Assembly (NCBI RefSeq): GCF_900103185.1
Contig: NZ_FNJD01000001.1
Span: forward strand, 124,001-188,000
Reading direction: 5' to 3'
DNA length: 64,000 nucleotides
Source of the DNA: Sulfitobacter litoralis
GTDB lineage: Bacteria > Pseudomonadota > Alphaproteobacteria > Rhodobacterales > Rhodobacteraceae
Shown here: piece by piece, positions 46,555 through 55,406 of the stretch
How positions within the stretch are numbered: position 1 is the stretch's first letter
Layout of the letters: each line of letters opens with the position of its first letter
Position numbers and translations under genes: made by a program
Notes under the pieces: model-generated
What the model was told of the DNA's origin: nothing
Databases searched by the model: none
The model's input: only the letters and a program-made list of their open reading frames with translations

Positions 46555-47571
46555 ATGACCGACACCACTTTCACCCCGCGTGTGTTTTCCGGCATCCAGC
46601 CGTCGGGCGATTTGCATCTTGGAAACTACCTGGGCGCACTAAAACGTTTCGCCGATGCGCAGGACAAGGGGGTGCAGTCGATCTACTGCATGGTCGATCT
46701 GCACGCGATCACTGTCTGGCAGGACCCTGCCGACCTCAAGAAAAGCACGCGCGAGCTTTGTGCCGGCTTCATCGCGTCGGGCATCGACCCGAATAAATCC
46801 ATCCTGATCAACCAAAGCCAGGTGCCAGAGCATGCACAGCTCGCGTGGATATTTAACTGCGTCGCCCGCATGGGCTGGATGGGCCGCATGACCCAGTGGA
46901 AGGACAAGGCCGGCAAAAACGCCGAAGCTGCCTCGCTGGGGCTCTTTGCCTATCCCGCGCTGATGGCCGCCGACATCCTGATCTATCACGCGACCCATGT
47001 GCCCGTGGGCGAGGATCAGAAACAGCATCTTGAACTGACTCGCGATATTGCAGCCAAGTTTAACCATGACTACGGCGTCGATTTCTTCCCGCTGACCGAA
47101 CCGGTGATCGAAGGGGCCGCAACCCGCGTCATGTCCCTGCGCGACGGGTCCAAGAAGATGTCGAAATCCGACCCTTCGGATGCCAGCCGCATCAACCTGA
47201 CCGACGATGCAGACACTATCGCCAAGAAAATCCGCAAGGCCAAGACCGACGCCGATGCGCTCCCCTCCGAAGTGGACGGTCTCAAGGACCGGCCAGAGGC
47301 GCGCAATCTGGTGAATATCTTTGCCGCGCTGAACGACCAGACCGTTGAACAGGTTCTGGCCGATGTGGGCGGCCAGCAGTTCGGCACCTTCAAGCCCGCG
47401 CTGGCCGAACTGGCCGTATCCAAGATGGGCCCGATTACCCAGGAAATGTCGCGCCTGATGGCCGACACTGCCGAGATCGACCGCATCCTAGCACACGGCG
47501 CGACCCAAGCCCGCGAGATCACCGCACCGATCCTCAAGAAAACCTACGAGATCGTAGGCATGGTAGGCTGA
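46555..47571 (+). CDS. trpS: tryptophanyl-tRNA synthetase
   Basis: 338 residues, class I. HIGH-type motif [15 protein letters not shown] near the N-terminus and KMSKS motif in [14 protein letters not shown]. It charges tRNA(Trp). Convergent or unlinked genes flank it; the rhomboid-like gene is divergent with a 75-base gap. Confidence 0.97.
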   Translation: MTDTTFTPRVFSGIQPSGDLHLGNYLGALKRFADAQDKGVQSIYCMVDLHAITVWQDPADLKKSTRELCAGFIASGIDPNKSILINQSQVPEHAQLAWIFNCVARMGWMGRMTQWKDKAGKNAEAASLGLFAYPALMAADILIYHATHVPVGEDQKQHLELTRDIAAKFNHDYGVDFFPLTEPVIEGAATRVMSLRDGSKKMSKSDPSDASRINLTDDADTIAKKIRKAKTDADALPSEVDGLKDRPEARNLVNIFAALNDQTVEQVLADVGGQQFGTFKPALAELAVSKMGPITQEMSRLMADTAEIDRILAHGATQAREITAPILKKTYEIVGMVG

Positions 47572-47618
47572 AAACGCGGGGGCGGACCCAAACCCGATAG
47601 GCCAGACCCCCTCTGATT

Positions 47619-47653
47619 AGGGCAGCTGGCTTGCGCCCCTGCCCTTCACCCTT
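47619..47653 (+). terminator. possible terminator after trpS
   Basis: AGGGCAG (47619-47625) pairs with CTGCCCT (47639-47645), 13-base loop, followed by a short pyrimidine tract with TTTT. Moderate support only. Confidence 0.4.
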
Positions 47654-47766
47654 TTGTCAAATACTCATCCTAGCGCCCCGCACCGAACCACGGCTGCGGC
47701 CCCTGCCCCCATGGACAATCCTTTAACGTTGGGCCAGCTTTGACCCGAAACCTCGGGGGACACATC

Positions 47767-48873
47767 ATGACGACCGGCTTTTTCATGGATGAACGTTGCT
47801 TCTGGCACGCGGGCGGCAACTATGCCTTTACCATGCCTGTGGGCGGCTTGGTGCAGCCGCTGGCCGCGGGCGGTCTGCCTGAAAACCCCGAAACCAAACG
47901 CCGCCTGCGCAATCTGATGGAGGTCACCGGCCTGATGGCTGAACTCGACGTGCGTAGCGCGCCGCTTGCCACCCGCGAAGAACTGCTGCGTGTTCATCCT
48001 CCCGCCTATCTCGACGACTTCAAACGCCTCTCCGACGCGGGCGGCGGAGAGCTGGGCCTGCGCACCCCTTTTGCCGCGGGCGGGTTCGAAATTGCGGCGC
48101 TGTCCGCGGGCCTCTCTATCGCCGCGGTAGAGGCCGTCGCCAAGGGCGATCTCGACAATGCCTATGCGCTCAGCCGTCCCCCCGGACACCATGCGCTGCC
48201 TGATTTCCCCAACGGGTTCTGCCTGCTCGCCAATATCGCCATCGCGATAGAGGCGGCAAAGGCCAAGGGGCTGGTGCGCCGTGTTGCCGTGCTGGATTGG
48301 GACGTGCATCACGGCAATGGCACCGAAGCAATTTTCTATGACCGCGACGATGTGCTGACGATCTCGCTCCATCAGGAAGGCAACTATCCGCTTGATACCG
48401 GCGCGTTGGCGGATCGGGGCGTCGGGGCCGGGACGGGTTACAACATCAACCTGCCGCTGCATGCGGGGTCGGGGCATACCGCCTATCTGCATGCGCTCGA
48501 GCGCATCGTGATCCCCGCGCTCGAGGCATTCGCGCCCGACATGATCATCGTCGCCTGCGGCTTTGACGCCTCTATCGTCGATCCTCTGGCGCGGATGCAG
48601 GCCACAGCCGAAACGTTTGCCGATATGACCCATCGTATCAAAGCTGCGGCGCAAAAACTTTGTGGCGGCAAGCTGGTGCTCGTCCACGAAGGCGGCTATT
48701 CAGAGGCCTATGTTCCCTTCTGTGGCCACGCCACCATCGCAGCCCTCGCAGACAGTGACATCACAGCGCCAGATCCCCATGCGAAGAACTTTCGCATTCG
48801 CCAGCCCAGTCCCAAATTCGACGCGTTCCTGCGCGCGTCCATTGACGCGATGGCGCAAGAGCTGAACCTATAA
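47767..48873 (+). CDS. histone deacetylase-family amidohydrolase
   Basis: 368 residues of the HDAC/acetoin-utilisation/acetylpolyamine amidohydrolase superfamily (class II-like). The active site is recognisable: SRPPGHHALPDFPNGFCLLAN (His-His pair), LDWDVHHGNGTE (Asp/His zinc ligands), GFDASIVDPLARM (Asp ligand) and HEGGYSEAYVPF (Tyr). Likely deacetylates a polyamine or protein; the substrate is not readable from sequence. ATG 47767 chosen. The nitroreductase gene follows after 11 bases. Confidence 0.88.
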   Translation: MTTGFFMDERCFWHAGGNYAFTMPVGGLVQPLAAGGLPENPETKRRLRNLMEVTGLMAELDVRSAPLATREELLRVHPPAYLDDFKRLSDAGGGELGLRTPFAAGGFEIAALSAGLSIAAVEAVAKGDLDNAYALSRPPGHHALPDFPNGFCLLANIAIAIEAAKAKGLVRRVAVLDWDVHHGNGTEAIFYDRDDVLTISLHQEGNYPLDTGALADRGVGAGTGYNINLPLHAGSGHTAYLHALERIVIPALEAFAPDMIIVACGFDASIVDPLARMQATAETFADMTHRIKAAAQKLCGGKLVLVHEGGYSEAYVPFCGHATIAALADSDITAPDPHAKNFRIRQPSPKFDAFLRASIDAMAQELNL

Positions 48874-48884
48874 GAGAGACCCCG

Positions 48885-49457
48885 ATGCCGACACCAAATC
48901 CCGACGCGCTGCATTTCCTGCAAACCCGCCGTTCGCGCCCTGCAAAGACGCTGACCACACCAGTTCCCGACCGCGACACGCTGACCGAGCTGCTGACCGT
49001 CGCCTCGCGTGCGCCAGATCACGGGATGCTGGAGCCGTGGCGTTTTATCGTGATCGAAAAGCCCGCGATGGCGCATCTGGCCGACATTGCCGAAGCACGC
49101 GGCACCGCCTTGGCGCTCGATGCGGAACAGATCCAGAAAGATCGCGGGCAATTTGATCAGGGCGATCTGGCGGTGGTTGTGGTCGAGGTGCAAAAGCCGT
49201 CGCCCAAGATCCCGCCATTGGAACAGACCTATGCCGTGGGCGGGGTCTGTCTGTCGCTGGTCAACGCCGCGCTCGCATCGGGATGGGGCGCAAACTGGCT
49301 GAGCGGTTGGGTCAGCCACGACCGCGCCTTCATGACCGAGGCTTTCGGCCTCGCGGAACATGAACGCATCGCAGGCATCATTCATATCGGCACCGAAACC
49401 TCAGCCCCGCCAGAGCGCGGGCGCCCCGACATCACGGCGATCACCACATGGCAATAG
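48885..49457 (+). CDS. nitroreductase-family flavoprotein
   Basis: 190 residues, FMN-dependent nitroreductase fold: LQTRRSRPAKTL with the RRSxR-type FMN phosphate site, SRAPDHGMLEPWRFIVIE, and GWGANWLSGW. The physiological electron acceptor is unknown. Close behind the HDAC-like gene and overlapping the next gene by 10 bases, so the three probably form one transcript. Confidence 0.87.
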   Translation: MPTPNPDALHFLQTRRSRPAKTLTTPVPDRDTLTELLTVASRAPDHGMLEPWRFIVIEKPAMAHLADIAEARGTALALDAEQIQKDRGQFDQGDLAVVVVEVQKPSPKIPPLEQTYAVGGVCLSLVNAALASGWGANWLSGWVSHDRAFMTEAFGLAEHERIAGIIHIGTETSAPPERGRPDITAITTWQ

Positions 49458-50182
49458 CACAGATCTTTCGCGCCTTCGGGCTGGCGGTCGGACAGGTCGG
49501 CGATCCAAGCTTTCGCCGCGTCCTGCTGCTGGGTGTCGGATTGGCGTTGCTGCTGCTGGTCGGTGCGTCTGCGGGCTTTGTCTGGCTGATCGACTGGCTG
49601 ACCGGAGAGGATAATTGGCTGCCCGTTCTGGGCGAAGTGTCCTGGCTGGACGATTTGTTCAGCTGGGGTGCTGCGCTGTTGCTGATGGTGCTGTCGGTGT
49701 TCCTGATGGTGCCCGTCGCCTCGGCGATCACATCAATGTTTCTGGACGATGTGGCCGACGCGGTAGAGGCCGAACACTACCCCCATCTGCCGCCCGCCAC
49801 GCATGTGCCCTTTGGCGATGCGCTGCGCGATACGGTAAACTTCATGGGGGTGCTGATCGGTGTGAACATCGTGGCGCTGGTGCTCTACCTGATGTTCGCC
49901 CCCTTCGCGCCCCTGATCTTCTGGAGCGTGAACGGTTTCTTGTTGGGGCGCGAATATTTCACGCTTGCCGCGATCCGGCGGGTGGGCCGGACCGAGGCAA
50001 AGCGTCTGCGTGGCAAACATGGGCTTACGATATTCGTCGCCGGAGTGTTGATGGCGATTCCCTTGTCGGTGCCCCTGCTGAATCTGGTGATTCCGATCCT
50101 AGGGGCGGCGACCTTTACCCACTTGTTCCACCAATTGGTGTCGGTGCCCCGTGCAACAGACGTTCTACATCGGCCACGGTGA
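49448..50182 (+). CDS. EI24/CysZ-like inner-membrane protein
   Basis: 244 residues with about four to five membrane helices: LLLGVGLALLLLVGASAGFV, ALLLMVLSVFLMVPVASAI, GVLIGVNIVALVLYLMF and a C-terminal pair. Pattern SAITSMFLDDVADAVEAEHYP fits the EI24-domain family, which includes the sulfate transporter CysZ. Sulfate transport is not established for this subgroup. It starts inside the nitroreductase gene (10-base overlap), and its 3' end overlaps the convergent DUF1467 gene by 68 bases. Confidence 0.82.
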   Translation: MAIAQIFRAFGLAVGQVGDPSFRRVLLLGVGLALLLLVGASAGFVWLIDWLTGEDNWLPVLGEVSWLDDLFSWGAALLLMVLSVFLMVPVASAITSMFLDDVADAVEAEHYPHLPPATHVPFGDALRDTVNFMGVLIGVNIVALVLYLMFAPFAPLIFWSVNGFLLGREYFTLAAIRRVGRTEAKRLRGKHGLTIFVAGVLMAIPLSVPLLNLVIPILGAATFTHLFHQLVSVPRATDVLHRPR

Positions 50183-50408
50183 ACCATCCCGACAGGATGA
50201 TCCCCGCAATGATCGCCCAGAGAATCACCGAGATACCTGTGGTCCACAGGGCTTTCTTCTTAAGGTAGTGATGTTCGGGGGCCCCTGCATGGGTGCCCTC
50301 GACGATCTGCCCGAGATCCCCCTGCGTCTGCACCCGCACCGGCAGCAGGATCATAAAGACCATCGACCAGATCACGGTGAACAGAACGATGCCTGACATG
50401 ACGGCCAT
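50115..50408 (-). CDS. DUF1467 family small membrane protein
   Basis: 97 residues with two hydrophobic helices (about 4-23 and 55-76), matching the alphaproteobacterial DUF1467 family, function unknown. It starts 2 bases after the epimerase stop, so the two genes are co-transcribed, an arrangement common in Rhodobacterales. Its last 68 bases are antisense to the EI24-like gene. Confidence 0.85.
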   Translation of the reverse strand: MAVMSGIVLFTVIWSMVFMILLPVRVQTQGDLGQIVEGTHAGAPEHHYLKKKALWTTGISVILWAIIAGIILSGWFTVADVERLLHGAPTPIGGTSG

Positions 50409-50410
50409 GT

Positions 50411-50818
50411 TTACACCTGCTCCAGCTCGACCAGCGCGCCGTTAAAGTCTTTGGGGTGCAGGAAAATCACCGGTTTGCCGTGGGCACCGATCTTGGGCTC
50501 TCCGTTGCCCAGAACGCGCGCGCCGCTTTGTGTCAGACGGTCCCGCGCGGCGATGATGTCTTCGACCTCATAGCAGATGTGATGGATACCACCGGCAGGG
50601 TTCTTTTCCAAAAACCCGTTGATCGGGCTGTCATCACCCAGCGGGTACAGCAATTCGATCTTGGTGTTGGGCAGTTCAATAAAGATCACCGTGACGCCGT
50701 GGTCGGGCTCGTCCTGCGCAGGACCGACATTCGCGCCCAAAGCGTTGCGGTATTGATCCGCAGCGGCCTCAAGGTCCGGCACGGCGATGGCTACGTGGTT
50801 TAGGCGACCGATCATCAT
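50411..50818 (-). CDS. mce: methylmalonyl-CoA epimerase
   Basis: 135 residues, VOC fold. Interconverts (2R)- and (2S)-methylmalonyl-CoA in propionate and ethylmalonyl-CoA metabolism. Metal ligands in GRLNHVAIAVPDL, IELLYPLGDDSPI, GGIHHICYEVEDI and ALVELEQV. Two consecutive ATGs; GGAG sits 4 and 7 bases before them. Followed directly by the DUF1467 gene. Confidence 0.93.
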   Translation of the reverse strand: MMIGRLNHVAIAVPDLEAAADQYRNALGANVGPAQDEPDHGVTVIFIELPNTKIELLYPLGDDSPINGFLEKNPAGGIHHICYEVEDIIAARDRLTQSGARVLGNGEPKIGAHGKPVIFLHPKDFNGALVELEQV

Positions 50819-50949
50819 TCTTCTCCCTCAAATCAACATTTGACGCAGTTTATGGGCTGCCGCTGCCACAAGAGCAATGCGTCACGTTAACACCGTATTA
50901 GCGAAGCGCGCCTAACCATAGGTCACCCACAAAGCATAACGGAGGAATC

Positions 50950-51669
50950 ATGGATACGCTTGAACATCAGGCCCAAAGCCTGCCCGCCCCCACGGCCGAC
51001 CGCCCGCTTTTGGGCCTTACGGTTCTGGTGATCGAAGACAGCCGCTTTGCCTGCGAGGCGATGCGCCTGCTCTGTCTCCGCTCTGGCGCGCGGATCAGAC
51101 GGGCCGGCAGCCTGCGCGCGGCGCGGCGGCATTTGCAGGTCTACCGCCCGTCGATCGTGATTGCCGATCTGGGGCTACCAGACGGAAACGGCATTGATCT
51201 GATTGCAGAACTAGCCCGCGCGCAGCCCCGCGTTGATGCCCTGCTGGCCATTTCGGGCGATACCCATTTGGCGGCGGATGCGCTGGCCGCTGGGGCGGAC
51301 CGGTTCATGAGCAAACCGTTGCAATCGCTGTCGCAGTTTCAGCAAGTCGTGCTGGCCGCCCTGCCCCCGCATCATCGCCCACCGGGCCTGTCGGCGCTGA
51401 GCGATGACACAGTTAGGCCCGACGATATCGCGCTGCAGGATGATATGGCGCATATGGATGACGTGCTCACCGGCCCCTGTACGCCAGAGACGTTGGATTA
51501 CGTCGCACAATTTCTGGCAGGCGTGGCGCGCAGTGCGCAGGACGCAGCACTGGAACAGGCCGCGACAGCGCTGGCAGCACGACGTGCCATGGGGCTGCCC
51601 ACCAATGAAGAAAAACGGGTGATCCGGTCGGTCCTGCGCCAACGGCTGACGCGTCAGATCGCGATCTAG
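50950..51669 (+). CDS. orphan response regulator with helical C-terminal domain
   Basis: 239 residues. REC domain at about 18-140: TVLVIEDSRF (acidic pocket), phosphoacceptor Asp in IVIADLGLPDGNG (about 79), Thr/Ser in LLAISGD and Lys in FMSKPLQ. A linker rich in Asp, then a helical C-terminal part (about 175-239) that is not a recognisable DNA-binding domain; it resembles short helical or HPt-like segments only loosely. No sensor kinase is adjacent. The gene stands alone between divergent mce and the convergent GNAT gene. Confidence 0.82.
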   Translation: MDTLEHQAQSLPAPTADRPLLGLTVLVIEDSRFACEAMRLLCLRSGARIRRAGSLRAARRHLQVYRPSIVIADLGLPDGNGIDLIAELARAQPRVDALLAISGDTHLAADALAAGADRFMSKPLQSLSQFQQVVLAALPPHHRPPGLSALSDDTVRPDDIALQDDMAHMDDVLTGPCTPETLDYVAQFLAGVARSAQDAALEQAATALAARRAMGLPTNEEKRVIRSVLRQRLTRQIAI

Positions 51670-51679
51670 CTGCGGCGCA

Positions 51680-52405
51680 TCACGTCAACGGATCGCTTGA
51701 TACCCGCACAAGGCTGGTCAGATCGCCTAGACGTTCGCGCTGCTTGCCCTCTGCGTCGAAATTGGCGGGGGAAAGCCACGCTTCGAAGGCTTCGCGCAGG
51801 CCGGGCCATTCGGCATCGATTGCGGCAAACCACGCAGTATCACGGTTGCGCCCCTTGGCGACAGCAGCCTGCCGGAAGACGCCCTCGTAACTGAACCCCA
51901 ACCGCTGTGCCGCGCGACGCGACGGCAGGTTCAACGCATTGCACTTCCATTCATAGCGACGGTATCCGGCGTCGAACGCCCATTTCATCATCAGATACAT
52001 CGCATCCGTCGCTGCCCGCGTGCGCTGCAACGCTGGCCCGTAGGTGATCGACCCGACCTCTATCGATCCTGCCTCCGGTGCGATGCGCAGATAGCTCGCC
52101 ACCCCTTCAATGTGCCCTGTCTCAAGGTTTTTGATCGCGTAGAACAGCGGATCGTCCTTGGTTTCGACCTCTCGGACCCAGCGATGAAACTGGGCAGATG
52201 ATGAAAACGGCCCGTCGTACATGTAATGCCACAGCTGGTCCTGCCCCTCGAAGGCGCGGAACAACAACGCGGCGTGGGCTTCTGCGTTCAACGGTTCAAG
52301 CTGAGCATACCGGCCCGTCATCACCGCCCGCGGCGGGCGTGGCGGCACAGTGAAATTCGGGACAGCGGCACCAAGGGGGCCAGAGGGGTGGTCATCTTGC
52401 TTCAT
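51680..52405 (-). CDS. GNAT-family N-acetyltransferase (RimJ/RimL type)
   Basis: 241 residues. GNAT acetyl-CoA-binding region GSITYGPALQRTRAATDAMYLM and the C-terminal NLPSRRAAQRLGFSYEGVFRQ are typical of RimJ/RimL-like proteins that acetylate protein N-termini or small molecules. Substrate unknown. Convergent with the response regulator and divergent from the small membrane-protein gene; a perfect palindrome lies in the divergent region. Confidence 0.85.
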   Translation of the reverse strand: MKQDDHPSGPLGAAVPNFTVPPRPPRAVMTGRYAQLEPLNAEAHAALLFRAFEGQDQLWHYMYDGPFSSSAQFHRWVREVETKDDPLFYAIKNLETGHIEGVASYLRIAPEAGSIEVGSITYGPALQRTRAATDAMYLMMKWAFDAGYRRYEWKCNALNLPSRRAAQRLGFSYEGVFRQAAVAKGRNRDTAWFAAIDAEWPGLREAFEAWLSPANFDAEGKQRERLGDLTSLVRVSSDPLT

Positions 52406-52446
52406 ACACTTACGTTAGGGCCAAGCATCGCCACCGCCAAGGCCCG

Positions 52447-52462
52447 AATGTCATATGACATT
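52447..52462. promoter_or_regulatory. perfect 16-base palindrome, probable operator
   Basis: AATGTCATATGACATT is its own reverse complement over all 16 bases. It lies 42 bases upstream of the GNAT start and 109 bases before the small membrane protein, in the shared divergent region. The binding protein is not known. Confidence 0.6.
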
Positions 52463-52570
52463 ACCCAACCTGACGCTCAAAAATGACCTTCTTTCGCCAC
52501 AAACGCCTGCAAGTTTGGTGACAACCACAACGGGCACCGACCCACGCCATCCATCCCAAGGGGGCAAGAT

Positions 52571-52732
52571 ATGTTCACCAAGCTGCGCCGCATCTATATC
52601 AAAGAGACCCGCTTTGACTGGACTGTCTTTGCGGCGAATGTGGTGGGTGGGGCAATCGTTGCTTTGGCGTTCACCCAAGCACGGGCGACTGGCGCAGATG
52701 CGATCGTGCAATTGGCCCACGCCGGTTTCTGA
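52571..52732 (+). CDS. small single-helix membrane protein (53 residues)
   Basis: Open frame of 53 codons from ATG 52571 to TGA 52730-52732 with a strong ribosome site AAGGGGG 6 bases ahead. A basic N-terminus (MFTKLRRIYIKETRFD) precedes one hydrophobic helix (about 17-35, WTVFAANVVGGAIVALAF), with a short C-terminal tail. Function unknown. It sits between a palindromic operator and the hemerythrin gene, 78 bases before the latter. Confidence 0.7.
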   Translation: MFTKLRRIYIKETRFDWTVFAANVVGGAIVALAFTQARATGADAIVQLAHAGF

Positions 52733-52810
52733 CCACCGGTGCCGCATGCGGAACGCCTGTCAGACACCACGCGTTAATCCCCGATACACATCGCACCAGG
52801 GGGTTAAGCC

Positions 52811-53287
52811 ATGACATCCATTTATGACGCAATCAAAGCCGACCACGAAACACACCGCGACCTGCTGAACAAAATCGCCGAGACATCGGGCGACAGTACA
52901 GAGCGGCAGACCGCGTGGAAAGAGTTCTATGAGGATGTAAAATCCCATGCCGCGGCCGAAGAAGAAACGTTCTATTCGAAGCTGCTTCACGAAACATGGG
53001 GCCAAGACGCCGCGCGGCATTCGGTCTCGGAACACAAAGAGCTGGACGATCTGATGGAAGAACTGAATGACACGGATATGTCGTCGTCGGGCTGGCTGGC
53101 CAAATTCAAGACCCTCAAACACGACTATGAGCACCACATGGACGAAGAAGAGGAAGACGTGTTCAAACGCGCCAAAGACGTGATCGGCCAAGAGAATAAC
53201 GACGCCTTCGACCAACGTTTTGAACAGCGCAAAAAGGAAGAACGCGGCCTGATCGCCCAGAAACGCAAAGACAGTCTGGAAGACTAG
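52811..53287 (+). CDS. hemerythrin HHE-domain protein
   Basis: 158 residues, four-helix hemerythrin-like domain with ligand pattern DHETHRDLL, KSHAAAEEETFY, SEHKELDDL and KHDYEHHMDEEEEDVF for a di-iron centre. Such proteins sense or store oxygen or protect iron from NO/peroxide; which applies is not readable. Ends at a strong bidirectional terminator. Confidence 0.88.
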   Translation: MTSIYDAIKADHETHRDLLNKIAETSGDSTERQTAWKEFYEDVKSHAAAEEETFYSKLLHETWGQDAARHSVSEHKELDDLMEELNDTDMSSSGWLAKFKTLKHDYEHHMDEEEEDVFKRAKDVIGQENNDAFDQRFEQRKKEERGLIAQKRKDSLED

Positions 53288-53305
53288 AGCGACCATGTCT
53301 AAACG

Positions 53306-53342
53306 AAAAAGCCCGCCGTTGATCTCTCAACGGCGGGCTTTT
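53306..53342. terminator. bidirectional intrinsic terminator
   Basis: AAGCCCGCCGTTGA (53309-53322) pairs perfectly with TCAACGGCGGGCTT (53327-53340), with A-run before and T-run after. It lies between the convergent hemerythrin and aspS genes and can stop both. Confidence 0.95.
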
Positions 53343-53361
53343 CAACTATATTCTAAAGCGC

Positions 53362-55212
53362 TTAGTCCTGTGGAATGACCCGCAGACCCAGCTCCATCAA
53401 CTGGTCCGACTGTGGTTCGCTTGGCGCGTTCATCATCAGGTCTTCGGCGCGCTGGTTCATCGGGAAGAGGATCACCTCGCGGATGTTCGCCTCTTCCGCC
53501 AGCAACATGACGATCCGGTCGATACCGGCGGCACAACCACCGTGGGGCGGGGCACCGTATTGGAACGCGTTCACCATGCCGCCAAAGCGTTTTTCGACTT
53601 CGTCCTTGCCGTAGCCTGCGATCTCGAACGCCTTGAACATGATCTCGGGCTTGTGGTTCCGGATGGCACCGGACACCAGTTCGTAGCCGTTGCACGCAAG
53701 GTCATACTGATAGCCAAGCACCTCAAGCGGGTCGCCCATCAGCGCGTCCATCCCGCCTTGCGGCATGGAGAACGGGTTGTGTTCAAAGTCGATCTTGCCG
53801 GTTTCTTCGTCTTTTTCGTAGATCGGGAAATCGACGATCCAGGCAAAGGCGAAACGGTTTTCGTCCGTCAGACCGAGCTCTGCGCCGATGACGTTGCGGG
53901 CACGTCCCGCGACACCTTCGAAGGACTTGGGCTTGCCACCAAGGAAGAATGCAGCATCGCCGACGGTCAGACCCAGCTGCTGGCGGATCGCTTCGGTCCG
54001 TTCAGGGCCGATGTTCTTGGCCAGCGGGCCTGCCGCTTCCATGCCGCCTTCGACTTCGCCGGCTTTCAGCTTGGCTTGCGCTTCTTTCACTGTGATGCCC
54101 AGCTCTTGCGCGACGCTATCGGCGGTTTTCTCGCGCCAGAAGATATAGCCCATGCCGGGCAGACCCTCTTTTTGCGCGAAGGCGTTCATGCGATCACAGA
54201 ATTTACGGCTGCCGCCTGTGGGCGCAGGAATGGCGCGGATTTCGGTGCCTTCCTGTTCCAGCAGTTTGGCAAAGATCGCAAAGCCGGAGCCCGCGAAATG
54301 GTCGGACACGACCTGCATCTTGATCGGGTTACGCAGGTCGGGCTTGTCAGAGCCATACCACAGCGCCGCATCTTTATAAGAGATTTGCGGCCATTCCTGA
54401 TCCACAGCCTTGCCGCCGCCGAATTCTTCGAAAATGCCGGTCAGCACGGGCTGGATGGTGTCGAACACGTCTTGCTGTTCGACAAAGGACATCTCGAGGT
54501 CGAGCTGGTAGAAATCTGTGGGCGAGCGGTCAGCGCGCGGATCTTCGTCACGGAAACACGGTGCGATCTGGAAATACTTGTCAAAGCCGGACACCATCAA
54601 CAGCTGTTTGAACTGCTGCGGGGCCTGCGGCAAAGCGTAGAACTTGCCCGGGTGCAGACGCGACGGCACCAGGAAGTCGCGCGCGCCTTCGGGGGAAGAC
54701 GCGGTGATGATCGGCGTCTGGAATTCTTTGAAGTTCTGGTCCCACATGCGCTTGCGGATCGACGACACAACATCGGACCGCAGCACCATGTTGTCCTGCA
54801 TTTTCTCGCGACGCAGGTCGAGGTAGCGATAGCGCAGACGGGTTTCCTCGGGGTATTCTTGATCGCCAAAGACCTGCAAAGGCAGCTCTTTCGACGGGCC
54901 CAGCACTTCGATGTCGCGCACGAACACTTCGATTTCACCGGTCGGGATCTTGGTGTTGACCAGATCATCGGCCCGCGCCTTCACTTCGCCATCAATGCGG
55001 ATACACCATTCGGACCGCACCTTTTCCACATCCGCAAAAACGGGGGAATCAGGGTCGCACAGCACTTGGGTGATCCCGTAGTGGTCGCGCAAATCGATAA
55101 ACAAGATACCGCCGTGGTCGCGCACACGGTGCACCCACCCGGACAGGCGCACCTTGTCGCCAACGTTTTTCTTGCTCAGATCGGCGCATGTATGGCTGCG
55201 ATATGCGTGCAT
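53362..55212 (-). CDS. aspS: aspartyl-tRNA synthetase
   Basis: 616 residues, class II. N-terminal OB fold ([20 protein letters not shown]), motif 2 [20 protein letters not shown], the bacterial GAD insert and motif 3 GIDRIVMLL near the end. The bacterial type is often non-discriminating in alphaproteobacteria that use GatCAB for Asn-tRNA, which is inference. ATG 55212 (MHAYRSHT) is the family start; the frame continues to 55335. Confidence 0.97.
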   Translation of the reverse strand: MHAYRSHTCADLSKKNVGDKVRLSGWVHRVRDHGGILFIDLRDHYGITQVLCDPDSPVFADVEKVRSEWCIRIDGEVKARADDLVNTKIPTGEIEVFVRDIEVLGPSKELPLQVFGDQEYPEETRLRYRYLDLRREKMQDNMVLRSDVVSSIRKRMWDQNFKEFQTPIITASSPEGARDFLVPSRLHPGKFYALPQAPQQFKQLLMVSGFDKYFQIAPCFRDEDPRADRSPTDFYQLDLEMSFVEQQDVFDTIQPVLTGIFEEFGGGKAVDQEWPQISYKDAALWYGSDKPDLRNPIKMQVVSDHFAGSGFAIFAKLLEQEGTEIRAIPAPTGGSRKFCDRMNAFAQKEGLPGMGYIFWREKTADSVAQELGITVKEAQAKLKAGEVEGGMEAAGPLAKNIGPERTEAIRQQLGLTVGDAAFFLGGKPKSFEGVAGRARNVIGAELGLTDENRFAFAWIVDFPIYEKDEETGKIDFEHNPFSMPQGGMDALMGDPLEVLGYQYDLACNGYELVSGAIRNHKPEIMFKAFEIAGYGKDEVEKRFGGMVNAFQYGAPPHGGCAAGIDRIVMLLAEEANIREVILFPMNQRAEDLMMNAPSEPQSDQLMELGLRVIPQD

Positions 55213-55349
55213 GACGGGTCCCTTTCGAGGGCTAGAATTGTTCGGGGCAGGTACACCGTTTGAGGCCGCGGAAGTCAAGAGTTTCCCGTAAAAACGGCAC
55301 AAACCGGGGGCAAAACTGCCCCTCAAAAACGGCACTGCGGAAAATAGAT

Positions 55350-55381
55350 GGGCCGCCTGCTCCTCCCAAAGCAGACGGCCC
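55350..55381 (-). terminator. probable terminator after the ornithine decarboxylase gene
   Basis: GGGCCGCCTGCT (55350-55361) pairs with AGCAGACGGCCC (55370-55381). One mismatch in a 12-base stem. On the minus strand a loose T-rich stretch follows. It lies 26 bases after the decarboxylase stop. Confidence 0.6.
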
Positions 55382-55406
55382 TTCCCGCGCGACGGTGCTG
55401 ATCCTC

